This document shows, one piece after another, positions 1 to 6,233 of a stretch of DNA of 15,700 nt (position 1 is the stretch's first letter; the number at the start of each line of letters is the position of its first letter). The stretch lies in contig NHFH02000011.1 in NCBI GenBank assembly GCA_002170275.2, positions 9,717 through 25,416 on the forward strand. Direction: 5' to 3'. The position numbers and the translations under genes were made by a program. The notes beneath the pieces are model-generated. The model was given only the letters and a program-made list of their open reading frames with translations. It did not search any database and was not told where the DNA came from. The DNA is from Candidatus Pelagibacter sp. TMED106 (GTDB lineage Bacteria; Pseudomonadota; Alphaproteobacteria; Pelagibacterales; Pelagibacteraceae).

Positions 1-399
1 GGTATATCCTTAGTTAGAGATATGTTCGTTGCGGAGACTATGGAGGAAGCAGAGAAATTAGCCGGTGAACATATTATAAATTATATGAAATGGGTTTGTC
101 ATTGGCGTGGATTAGGAAATCATATGGATCCAGGTGAAGAATTGCCAGAAACAAAACATAAATTAGATTTATTAAATTATAATTTTTTACATAAAAGAAA
201 TTTATTATTTGGAACTCCAGAATATGTTGTTAATAAAATTAATGAGTTAAAATCCGAATTAAACTTACAAAATCTTCAAGTTTGGTCAAACTTTCCAGGA
301 ATTAATCACGAAACTTGTATGAGAAGTATAAAATTATTTAATGATGAGGTAATCCCAAAAATTAATTTAGATTCTTCTAATATAGAAAAAGCCAGTTAA
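1..399 (+). CDS. LLM-class (luciferase-like) flavin-dependent oxidoreductase, C-terminal part
   Basis: The reading frame is open from base 1, so the gene starts outside the window; 132 C-terminal residues are present. The first ATG inside the window (base 22) is internal. The segment fits the end of a bacterial-luciferase-like monooxygenase: a conserved tail with an LLFGTPEYVVNKINELK block (the usual 'GTPE.V..KI..L' element before the last helices), then a short strand (LQVWSNFPGI) and a final helix carrying MRSIKLFNDEVIP. Such enzymes use reduced flavin and O2, normally with a separate flavin reductase, which is not in this window. It overlaps the next gene by one base (TAATG), indicating translational coupling in a catabolic operon. 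Substrate cannot be read from this fragment. Family call is fairly sure; specific activity unknown. Confidence 0.82.
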   Translation, partial: GISLVRDMFVAETMEEAEKLAGEHIINYMKWVCHWRGLGNHMDPGEELPETKHKLDLLNYNFLHKRNLLFGTPEYVVNKINELKSELNLQNLQVWSNFPGINHETCMRSIKLFNDEVIPKINLDSSNIEKAS

Positions 400-986
400 T
401 GGATTTGAAGCTTAGAAAGTTTGCAAAATTTGTAGATAAAACTTTTATCGAAGGTGAGAAAAAAGCTAAAGAACCTGTATTACTAGTTTCTGTAGCAGCT
501 GTTTTTAAAAACCCTTGGGCAGGCAGGGGATTTGTCGAAGACCTGAAGCCAATAATTTTAGACCTTGCTCCAAAGCTTGGTGATATTTTAGTTCCTGAGT
601 TGATAAAGGAAATTGGATCACCTGAAAAAATTTTAGCCTATGGAAAAGCTGGAACTGTTGGTCTAGACGGTGAAATAGAACACGCCTCAGCTTTTATCCA
701 TACTTTAAGATTTGGAAATAAATTTAGAGATGCGGTTGGGGGAACATCTTATTTAAGTTTTACTAATACTAGAGGACCAGCAGGATCTAAAATATCTATT
801 CCAATGATGCATAAAACAGACTCTGGCTTAAGACCTTATTATTTAACTCAAGAGTTTACTATCCATGATGCCCCTTTTAATGATGAAATTATAATAGCCA
901 TTGGTGGTGCTGCTAGTGGACGAGCTCATGCCAGAACAGGAGATCGTTACCAAGATATGAAAGAAATGGGACTAGATCCTAAATAA
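399..986 (+). CDS. Amino acid synthesis (AA_synth / DUF1185) family protein
   Basis: A 195-residue protein recognised as the AA_synth/DUF1185 (BB2672-like) family, which despite its name has no well-established reaction. Visible conserved blocks are GKAG (82-85), a GEIEHASAFIH stretch (91-101) with acidic and histidine residues that look catalytic or metal-binding, a Gly/Ser-rich segment with NTRGPAGSKISIP (123-135), an HDAP motif (156-159), and a C-terminal GRAHARTGDR block (174-183). No signal peptide or membrane segment is seen, so it should be cytosolic. The ATG overlaps the stop of the monooxygenase and the hydrolase follows after 4 bases, so it is almost certainly cotranscribed. Its place between a flavin monooxygenase and a hydrolase suggests a catabolic rather than biosynthetic role; that is inference. 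Confidence 0.85.
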   Translation: MDLKLRKFAKFVDKTFIEGEKKAKEPVLLVSVAAVFKNPWAGRGFVEDLKPIILDLAPKLGDILVPELIKEIGSPEKILAYGKAGTVGLDGEIEHASAFIHTLRFGNKFRDAVGGTSYLSFTNTRGPAGSKISIPMMHKTDSGLRPYYLTQEFTIHDAPFNDEIIIAIGGAASGRAHARTGDRYQDMKEMGLDPK

Positions 987-990
987 GTTA

Positions 991-1773
991 ATGTCTAAAA
1001 ATTTTGATCCAAATCAAAATTATTTTCAATTCAATGATAATAATACTGTTCCAATAGTATTTATTCATGGTGTTGGGCTTAGTCATAAAATGTGGTTTCC
1101 TCAAATACGTTTCTTTGATAATTTTTCGACCCTCACTTATGATTTATTGGGTCACGGTAAAACTCCTTATAATAAAGATGAAATCTCATTAAATGATTTT
1201 TCAAATCAGCTCATATATTTATTGGATTTTTTAAAAATTAATAAGATTAATCTAGTCGGTTTTTCTTTAGGTTCTCTTATAGCTTTAGATTTTGCATCAA
1301 AATATCAAGATAAATTAAATACACTTTCTCTAATAGGTACAACGTATAAAAGAAGTGATAATGAAAGAGCTCAAGTTTTAGATAGATTCTATCAAGCTAA
1401 GCTTAACAAGCCCATTTCTAAACAAGCATTAAAAAGATGGTTCAGCGATGAATATTTAAAAATACATCCCGAAATCTATGAACAATTCTCAAATATTCTA
1501 AATAAAAAACCTGAAGATCATTTAAATTTTTTGAAAGCCTATAAATTATTTGCAAATCATAAGGACAATGTTGAGATTATAAAAAAAATAAAAACAAGAA
1601 CACTTATAATGACAGGTTCAGATGACCCTGGGTCTACAGTAGCTATGTCAAAATCCTTAAATAATGACTTAATAAGCTCAAGTTTTGTTGAAATAAATAA
1701 TGGTAAACATCTTTGTAGTATAGAATGCTCGGATGATGTTAATATAAACATTAAAAAATTTATCAAAAAGTAA
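991..1773 (+). CDS. Alpha/beta-fold hydrolase
   Basis: A 260-residue cytosolic hydrolase with the full set of family marks. HGVG at 26-29 forms the oxyanion hole region, a DLLGHGKT loop lies at 51-58, and the nucleophile elbow GFSLGS at 90-95 places the catalytic serine at 92. An acid at Asp211 or Asp212 sits after the strand LIMTGSDD, and His240 lies in NNGKHLCS. Length and spacing match 3-oxoadipate enol-lactonase/RutD-type enzymes that hydrolyse esters, lactones, carbamates or formamides. It lies between the DUF1185 gene (4-base gap) and the aldehyde dehydrogenase (no gap), so a role on the product of the flavin monooxygenase is likely. The exact substrate is unknown. No obvious Shine-Dalgarno precedes the ATG, consistent with coupling to the upstream gene. 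Confidence 0.9.
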   Translation: MSKNFDPNQNYFQFNDNNTVPIVFIHGVGLSHKMWFPQIRFFDNFSTLTYDLLGHGKTPYNKDEISLNDFSNQLIYLLDFLKINKINLVGFSLGSLIALDFASKYQDKLNTLSLIGTTYKRSDNERAQVLDRFYQAKLNKPISKQALKRWFSDEYLKIHPEIYEQFSNILNKKPEDHLNFLKAYKLFANHKDNVEIIKKIKTRTLIMTGSDDPGSTVAMSKSLNNDLISSSFVEINNGKHLCSIECSDDVNINIKKFIKK

Positions 1774-3255
1774 ATGTCAAAAATTCAAAACTTTAAAATG
1801 TATATAAATGGTGAATGGGTCGACTCTGTATCTAAAAAAAAAATTGAAACTCTTAATCCTGAAAATAATGAGATTTGGGCTACAGTTCCAGAGGCTAATG
1901 AGAAAGATGTTGATAAAGCTGTTAAGGCAGCTCAGAAAGCTTTTGAACATTCATGGTCTAATTTACATCCTAGAGAAAGAGCAAAATATTTAAGAACTCT
2001 TGGAAATCTATTAAGAGAAAATGCTGAACATCTTGGAACTATTGAAACAATTGATACTGGAAAACTTTTTAGAGAAACAAAAACCCAAGCAAATTATATT
2101 GCAGAATATTATGATTATTTTGCTGGTCTTGCAGATAAAGTTGAAGGAACTGTTATTCCAATAGATAAATCAAACATGCAAGTAACAACAACAAGAATAC
2201 CAATAGGAGTTGTTGCAGCAATTATTCCTTGGAACTCTCAAATGTTGTTAACTGCGGTAAAACTTGCACCAGCTTTAGCAATGGGAAATACTGTAGTTAT
2301 AAAAGCTTCTGAACTCGCTCCAGTAACTTTGTTAGAATTTGCAAAATTAGTTGAAAAATCTGGAATACCAAAAGGAGTTATTAATATTATTACTGGTCTA
2401 GGTGAACCTTGTGGTAAAGCATTAACCACCCATAAACTTGTGGAAAGGATAGCTTTTACAGGTGGTCCTGAAACAGCAAAACATATAGTAAAAAACTCTG
2501 CAGAAAATTTATCAGAAGTTAGTTTAGAGTTAGGTGGGAAAAGTCCTGTTGTGGTATTTAATGATGCTGAGCAAGAAAATGCTCTTAATGGAATAACTGC
2601 TGGGATTTTTGGTGCTAGCGGTCAAAGCTGTATCGCAGGATCAAGACTTTATATCCAATCAAAAATCTATGATGAATTTTTAAACAAATTAGTAAAAAAA
2701 GCGGAAAAAATAAAATTAGGAGCTCCTATGGATAAAGATACTCAAATGGGTCCCTTAAATAGTTTTAAGCAATTAGAAAATATTGAAAAGAATATCAAAG
2801 AAACTGTTAAACAAGGTGGTAAAATTAGATGTGGAGGAAAAAGATCAGAAATATCTAATAAAGGATACTATTTTCCTGCAACTATAATTGAATGTAAAAA
2901 TCATAACTTACCTACTGCTGAAAATGAATTATTTGGACCAGTTTTATCGGTAATGAAATTTGACACTGAAGAAGAAGCAGTTAATAAAATGAACGATAAC
3001 AAATATGGTTTATCTTCAGGGGTTTATACTTCAAACCTCGGTAGAGGTATGAGAGTCTCGAAGGCTATTAGAGCAGGAATAGTTTTTGTAAATACCTATA
3101 GACTAATTTCACCAATGGCTCCTTTTGGGGGGATTAAAGATAGTGGTTATGGAAAAGAAGCAGGTATTGAGTCTATAAAGGAATATACAAGAATAAAAAC
3201 GACATGGTATAATTCATCAGATAAACCTATGGAAGACCCATTTACAATGGGATAA
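1774..3255 (+). CDS. NAD(P)-dependent aldehyde dehydrogenase
   Basis: A full-length 493-residue ALDH-superfamily enzyme that oxidises an aldehyde to an acid. Visible active-site elements are the PWN motif with Asn154 (oxyanion), IKASE with Lys177 (cofactor), FTGG at 228-231 (Rossmann turn), ELGGKSP with general base Glu252, the GQSCIAGSR block with nucleophile Cys286, and ELFGPV (385-390) with Glu385, the usual cofactor-ribose contact. The C-terminal FGGIKDSGYGKEAG segment is the normal oligomerisation region. The ATG follows the hydrolase stop directly (TAAATG). It fits as the aldehyde-oxidising step of the operon, for instance a semialdehyde released after ring opening. The subfamily (betaine-aldehyde, semialdehyde or other) cannot be settled by eye. 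Confidence 0.95.
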   Translation: MSKIQNFKMYINGEWVDSVSKKKIETLNPENNEIWATVPEANEKDVDKAVKAAQKAFEHSWSNLHPRERAKYLRTLGNLLRENAEHLGTIETIDTGKLFRETKTQANYIAEYYDYFAGLADKVEGTVIPIDKSNMQVTTTRIPIGVVAAIIPWNSQMLLTAVKLAPALAMGNTVVIKASELAPVTLLEFAKLVEKSGIPKGVINIITGLGEPCGKALTTHKLVERIAFTGGPETAKHIVKNSAENLSEVSLELGGKSPVVVFNDAEQENALNGITAGIFGASGQSCIAGSRLYIQSKIYDEFLNKLVKKAEKIKLGAPMDKDTQMGPLNSFKQLENIEKNIKETVKQGGKIRCGGKRSEISNKGYYFPATIIECKNHNLPTAENELFGPVLSVMKFDTEEEAVNKMNDNKYGLSSGVYTSNLGRGMRVSKAIRAGIVFVNTYRLISPMAPFGGIKDSGYGKEAGIESIKEYTRIKTTWYNSSDKPMEDPFTMG

Positions 3256-3259
3256 GAAC

Positions 3260-4117
3260 TTGCCTTTAAAACACATCTTAATTTTATTATTTATAATGGC
3301 TGCACATGGGAGTGCTTTTCCTGTAGCTAAATTAGCATTAAATAACTCTGTGCCTCCTATTCTTATGGCTTCACTTAGAATGGGATTGGTATTAATTATA
3401 TTAATTCCTTTTTGGAAATTTAAAATACCTCATAAAAGATATTTCCCTTCTCTTATAGCTTTTTCAATTTCTATGGGAGTTTTGGTTTATGTATTTATGA
3501 ATCTATCTCTTTATTATTCATCGATAATATCTCCAATAATTGTTGGCTCCCAGCTAGCTATACCTTTTGGAATACTTGCAAGCGCTTTGATGATTGGAGA
3601 AAATATCAGTAGGAATAAATGGCTACTTATCTTTACTTCTTTTGTTGGTATTTTAATAATCTTTTTTGATCCAAAGTTAAGTAATAATCTTTTAGGTTTA
3701 TTTTTTGCAAGTTTAATGGCGTTATTTTTTGGTCTAGCTCAAGTTTACTCTAGACAATTAAAAGATCTGGATACTAGTTTAATCAACTCAAGTATTGGCC
3801 TTTTTGGTTTCATCTTTTTATTAATTATTTCTTATATCATTGAGGGTAATACGATTTCTAATTTTAAATCAATTAGTCTGGACTCCTGGATTCTTATTTC
3901 TTATCAGGCTATTATTGTCTCTTTATGTGCTCATCTACTAATGTTTTATCTGTATAAATTTTATACAGTTGGTCAAATTTTTCCTTTTTATTCTTTATTC
4001 CCTATTTTTGGAATAATCTTAACTTTTTTGGTATTTCGAGAGGTTCCATCAATAATGTTCATATTTGGTGGTATAATTGTTATAACTTCGGTCTTTTTGC
4101 TTCATAAAATAAGCTAA
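3260..4117 (+). CDS. EamA/DMT-superfamily transporter
   Basis: A 285-residue integral membrane protein with about ten hydrophobic helices arranged as two EamA repeats. The first opens MPLKHILILLFIMAAHGSAF and the second begins near LGLFFASLMALFFGLAQVYS (about residues 144-163). The proposed start is a TTG four bases after the aldehyde dehydrogenase stop. The next ATG lies inside the first membrane helix, so the TTG gives the better topology. DMT proteins are usually metabolite exporters or low-specificity permeases of the inner membrane. As the last gene of the catabolic operon it could import the substrate or export a by-product; direction and substrate are unknown. The stop codon lies inside the left arm of the hairpin that follows. 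Confidence 0.88.
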   Translation: MPLKHILILLFIMAAHGSAFPVAKLALNNSVPPILMASLRMGLVLIILIPFWKFKIPHKRYFPSLIAFSISMGVLVYVFMNLSLYYSSIISPIIVGSQLAIPFGILASALMIGENISRNKWLLIFTSFVGILIIFFDPKLSNNLLGLFFASLMALFFGLAQVYSRQLKDLDTSLINSSIGLFGFIFLLIISYIIEGNTISNFKSISLDSWILISYQAIIVSLCAHLLMFYLYKFYTVGQIFPFYSLFPIFGIILTFLVFREVPSIMFIFGGIIVITSVFLLHKIS

Positions 4118-4160
4118 TTTAATCATTGAAAAATTAATTTAATCATAATTAAATTAGCTT
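4111..4160 (+). terminator. Nested AT-rich hairpins ending the catabolic operon
   Basis: A perfect 13-bp inverted repeat (AAGCTAATTTAAT at 4111-4123, complement at 4148-4160) encloses a second copy of TAATTTAAT (4135-4143), which can pair with the same right arm (4148-4156) using a 4-base loop. The left arm contains the transporter stop codon. Only a short T run (TTTT, 4159-4162) follows. It probably marks the 3' end of the upstream operon, as a weak terminator or an RNA-stability hairpin, before the highly expressed binding protein gene. The structure is seen; the function is inferred. Confidence 0.5.
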
Positions 4161-4161
4161 T

Positions 4162-4177
4162 TATAAATTGTTAACAA
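4162..4177 (+). promoter_or_regulatory. Possible -10 element and palindrome before the binding-protein gene
   Basis: TATAAA (4162-4167) resembles a -10 hexamer, and the perfect palindrome TTGTTAACAA (4168-4177) follows at about where transcription would start. No convincing -35 is seen (TTAATC at 4139-4144 is the best at 17-base spacing). It would give the periplasmic binding protein its own short-leader transcript. Tentative. Confidence 0.3.
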
Positions 4178-4191
4178 TCAAAGAGGTAATA

Positions 4192-5382
4192 ATGAAAAAA
4201 CTATTTATTGCTGCTTTTATGTTTGTATCAACTTTTACATCAAACATATTCGCAGACGGACATGGAATAAAGATGGGAATTATCTTAGGATTTACTGGTC
4301 CTATAGAATCTCTAACTCCAGCTATGGCTGCTTCAGCAGAACTTGCTTTTAAAGAAGCTTCTGACTCAGGTTCGCTTTTAGGTGGAAAAAAAATTGAAGT
4401 AATAAGAGCAGATTCAACTTGCGTTGACTCAGCAGCAGCAACTTCAGCCGCTGAAGGTGTGATTTCTCAAGGTGTTGCAGCGATTATGGGTGCTGACTGT
4501 TCAGGTGTAACTGGTGCTATAGCATCAAATGTTGCTGTGCCAAATGGTGTAGTAATGATCTCACCTTCTGCGACATCTCCTGGACTAACTACTTTAGATG
4601 ACAAAGGGTTCTTTTTTAGAACTGCTCCATCTGATGCTAGAGGTGGTCAAATCTTAGCTGATATTACTAAAGACAGAAAAGTTAAAAGTGTTGCTATTAC
4701 TTATACTAATAATGACTATGGAAAAGGTTTAGCTGATGTTTATGCAGCAGCAGTTAAAGCTCATGGTATTAAAGTTACAACTGTAGCAGCTCATGAAGAT
4801 GGTAAAGCAGATTACTCTTCTGAGGTTGCGACACTAGCTTCTGCAGGTGGTGATGCAGTTGCTGTAATTGGTTATCTAGATCAAGGTGGAAAAGGAATTA
4901 TTCAAGGTTCTTTAGACTCTGGAGCTTTTGATAAATTTATTTTATCTGATGGTATGATTGGTGATTCATTGACTGATACATTTGGAAAAAGTTTAAATAA
5001 ATCTTTTGGTTCAATTCCTGGTTCTACAGGTAAAGGAGCTGGTGTTTTTTCAAAAGTTGCCAAAGGTGCTGGAATAAACTCTTCTGGTCCTTATACAGGT
5101 GAGTCATATGACGCTGCAGCTTTAATAGTTCTTGCTATGCAAGCAGGTGAGTCTGCTGACAGAGCCTCTATTGCAAAAAATGTAATGGGTGTTGCTAATG
5201 GACCTGGAACTAAAATTTATCCAGGCGAACTAAAAAAAGGTTTAGATTTACTAGCTAAAGGTAAAAAAATTGATTACGAAGGTGCAACTGGAGTTTCTTT
5301 TACTAAAGTTGGTGAAGCCGAAGGTTCTTTTTTAGAAAAAGAAATCAAAGGTGGAAAATTTAAAACTAAAAAACAAAGATAG
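4192..5382 (+). CDS. Periplasmic substrate-binding protein of a Liv-type (HAAT) ABC transporter
   Basis: A 396-residue exported protein starting at ATG 4192, chosen because AGAGGT (4182-4187) lies 4 bases upstream and the signal peptide MKKLFIAAFMFVSTFTSNIFA starts there; an in-frame TTG 24 bases upstream would add unneeded residues. Cleavage is expected after Ala21. The mature part is a type-1 periplasmic binding fold: GIILGFTGP near the N-terminus, Cys77 and Cys103 placed like the disulphide of Leu/Ile/Val-binding proteins, GADCSGVTGA (100-109), and the ligand-binding ISPSATSPGLT loop (123-133). Ligands of this class include branched-chain and other amino acids, urea, amides and aromatic acids. 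The permease and ATPase genes (livGFHM) lie on the opposite strand just downstream and converge on it. Ala/Gly-rich and less A+T-rich than its neighbours, as expected of an abundant protein. Confidence 0.93.
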   Translation: MKKLFIAAFMFVSTFTSNIFADGHGIKMGIILGFTGPIESLTPAMAASAELAFKEASDSGSLLGGKKIEVIRADSTCVDSAAATSAAEGVISQGVAAIMGADCSGVTGAIASNVAVPNGVVMISPSATSPGLTTLDDKGFFFRTAPSDARGGQILADITKDRKVKSVAITYTNNDYGKGLADVYAAAVKAHGIKVTTVAAHEDGKADYSSEVATLASAGGDAVAVIGYLDQGGKGIIQGSLDSGAFDKFILSDGMIGDSLTDTFGKSLNKSFGSIPGSTGKGAGVFSKVAKGAGINSSGPYTGESYDAAALIVLAMQAGESADRASIAKNVMGVANGPGTKIYPGELKKGLDLLAKGKKIDYEGATGVSFTKVGEAEGSFLEKEIKGGKFKTKKQR

Positions 5383-5397
5383 TTAATATTATATTTT

Positions 5398-5432
5398 AAA
5401 CCCCAGCAGTGAAAATTGCTGGGGTTTTTTTT
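5398..5432 (+). terminator. Strong intrinsic terminator, shared by convergent genes
   Basis: Arms CCCCAGCA (5401-5408) and TGCTGGGG (5417-5424) pair perfectly around an 8-base loop and are followed by eight T (5425-5432), with three further A-T pairs possible at the base. It ends the binding-protein transcript. The exporter gene on the minus strand stops at 5431-5433, inside the T tract, so the hairpin also lies just past its end. The minus-side U tract is poor, so termination there is less certain. Confidence 0.95.
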
Positions 5433-6039
5433 ATTTCAAAATACTTGTTAATACATAAAAAGTTAAAAAACACATAAATAAAATAATAATAGTATTTATA
5501 ATATTCCAAATTTCTTTACTTTTTAGGTAATTTGATAAATATTTAGACAAATAACCAATTATAAAAAAAAAAATTATTGAAGATATAGATGCACCTATAC
5601 CAAACATGTATTTATCATTAATAGAAAAATTTTTAGAAAAGTTACCAAGAAAAAAAACTGTATCTGAATACACATGAGGATTTAAATAAGTAAACCCCAA
5701 TGTTCTAAAAATAATTTTAAAATAGGAAATTTTTTTAATCTTTTTATCAAATTTTATTACACTCTTTTGGGTTTGTATCTTATTCCATATAAAATGTAAT
5801 AAAAAAATTAAAAGTAATATATTGAGAATTAACTCAACAGAAGAAGTAAAAAAAATTTCAAAATGATGAAATAAAAATATACCTAAAAAAATTAATAAAA
5901 AATCTGATAATGCACAAATTATACAAACTGTAAAAATAAATTGTTTTTTTAAGCCTTGCTCTATAACAAATATATTTTGTGCCCCAATTGCTAATATCAA
6001 ACTTAATCCTGTAAAAAAACCTAAAAAAAGAAAATCCAT
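5431..6039 (-). CDS. LysE/ArgO-family amino acid exporter
   Basis: A 202-residue membrane protein with about six hydrophobic helices. The first carries AIGAQNIFVIEQGL (17-30), matching the G-x-QN-x-F signature of the LysE/RhtB superfamily. YLNPHVYSDTVFFLG (118-132) is very close to the NPHVYLDT motif of E. coli ArgO, the arginine exporter, and Asp46 sits in the conserved ALSD position of helix 2. Family members pump out basic amino acids when they accumulate. It is the last gene of the minus-strand transporter operon, 10 bases after a micro-ORF, and converges on the binding protein with the terminator between. Pairing an exporter with an importer suggests relief of amino acid build-up from the imported substrate (inference). 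An 11-base A run (5563-5573) lies in the gene. Confidence 0.87.
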   Translation of the reverse strand: MDFLFLGFFTGLSLILAIGAQNIFVIEQGLKKQFIFTVCIICALSDFLLIFLGIFLFHHFEIFFTSSVELILNILLLIFLLHFIWNKIQTQKSVIKFDKKIKKISYFKIIFRTLGFTYLNPHVYSDTVFFLGNFSKNFSINDKYMFGIGASISSIIFFFIIGYLSKYLSNYLKSKEIWNIINTIIILFMCFLTFYVLTSILK

Positions 6040-6049
6040 AAATTAAATT

Positions 6050-6157
6050 TTAATAAAAATTTGATATTATTTCTAAAATTCTAAATATTGAGACAACTAC
6101 TAAGAAAATAATCAGAAGATTGAGGCTACTTAATTTCAAAAAAGAAATTAAACTCAT
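6050..6157 (-). CDS. Candidate micro-protein, 35 residues, single membrane helix
   Basis: An ATG directly after the stop of the preceding micro-ORF (TAGATG) opens a 35-codon frame ending TAA, 10 bases before the exporter start. The product begins MSLISFLKLSS and continues with a hydrophobic stretch LNLLIIFLVVVSIFRI (about 12-27), then a short polar tail ending SNFY. It would be a one-helix inner-membrane peptide. Strand, tight spacing and exact adjacency to neighbouring frames support it as a translated gene, but very low G+C makes short chance ORFs common. No known family was recognised and no Shine-Dalgarno is evident. Confidence 0.35.
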   Translation of the reverse strand: MSLISFLKLSSLNLLIIFLVVVSIFRILEIISNFY

Positions 6158-6226
6158 CTAAAACATGTATTTGTCAACCATATACATGAACCAAGCTATT
6201 GCAGCACCTAATATAATATATTTCAT
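6158..6226 (-). CDS. Candidate micro-protein, 22 residues, mostly hydrophobic
   Basis: An ATG 7 bases after the livM stop opens a 22-codon frame ending TAG, immediately followed by another ATG. The product begins MKYIILGAAIAWFMYM and ends with the charged tail VDKYMF, the pattern of a tiny membrane peptide. A weak AAG lies upstream (TCAAGATATG). Position between livM and a second micro-ORF in a continuous minus-strand operon favours translation, and a peptide accessory to the transporter is conceivable. It could also be a chance frame. Unknown function. Confidence 0.4.
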   Translation of the reverse strand: MKYIILGAAIAWFMYMVDKYMF

Positions 6227-6233
6227 ATCTTGA

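Noticed and set aside
1557..1766. 69-codon antisense frame inside the hydrolase
   Set aside because: It is fully contained in a gene with catalytic residues in the other frame, and its hydrophobic composition is a by-product of A+T-rich antisense reading.
4168..4191. TTG start adding eight residues to the binding protein
   Set aside because: The ATG at 4192 has a ribosome site at the right distance and begins the signal peptide; the TTG also lies in the likely promoter region.
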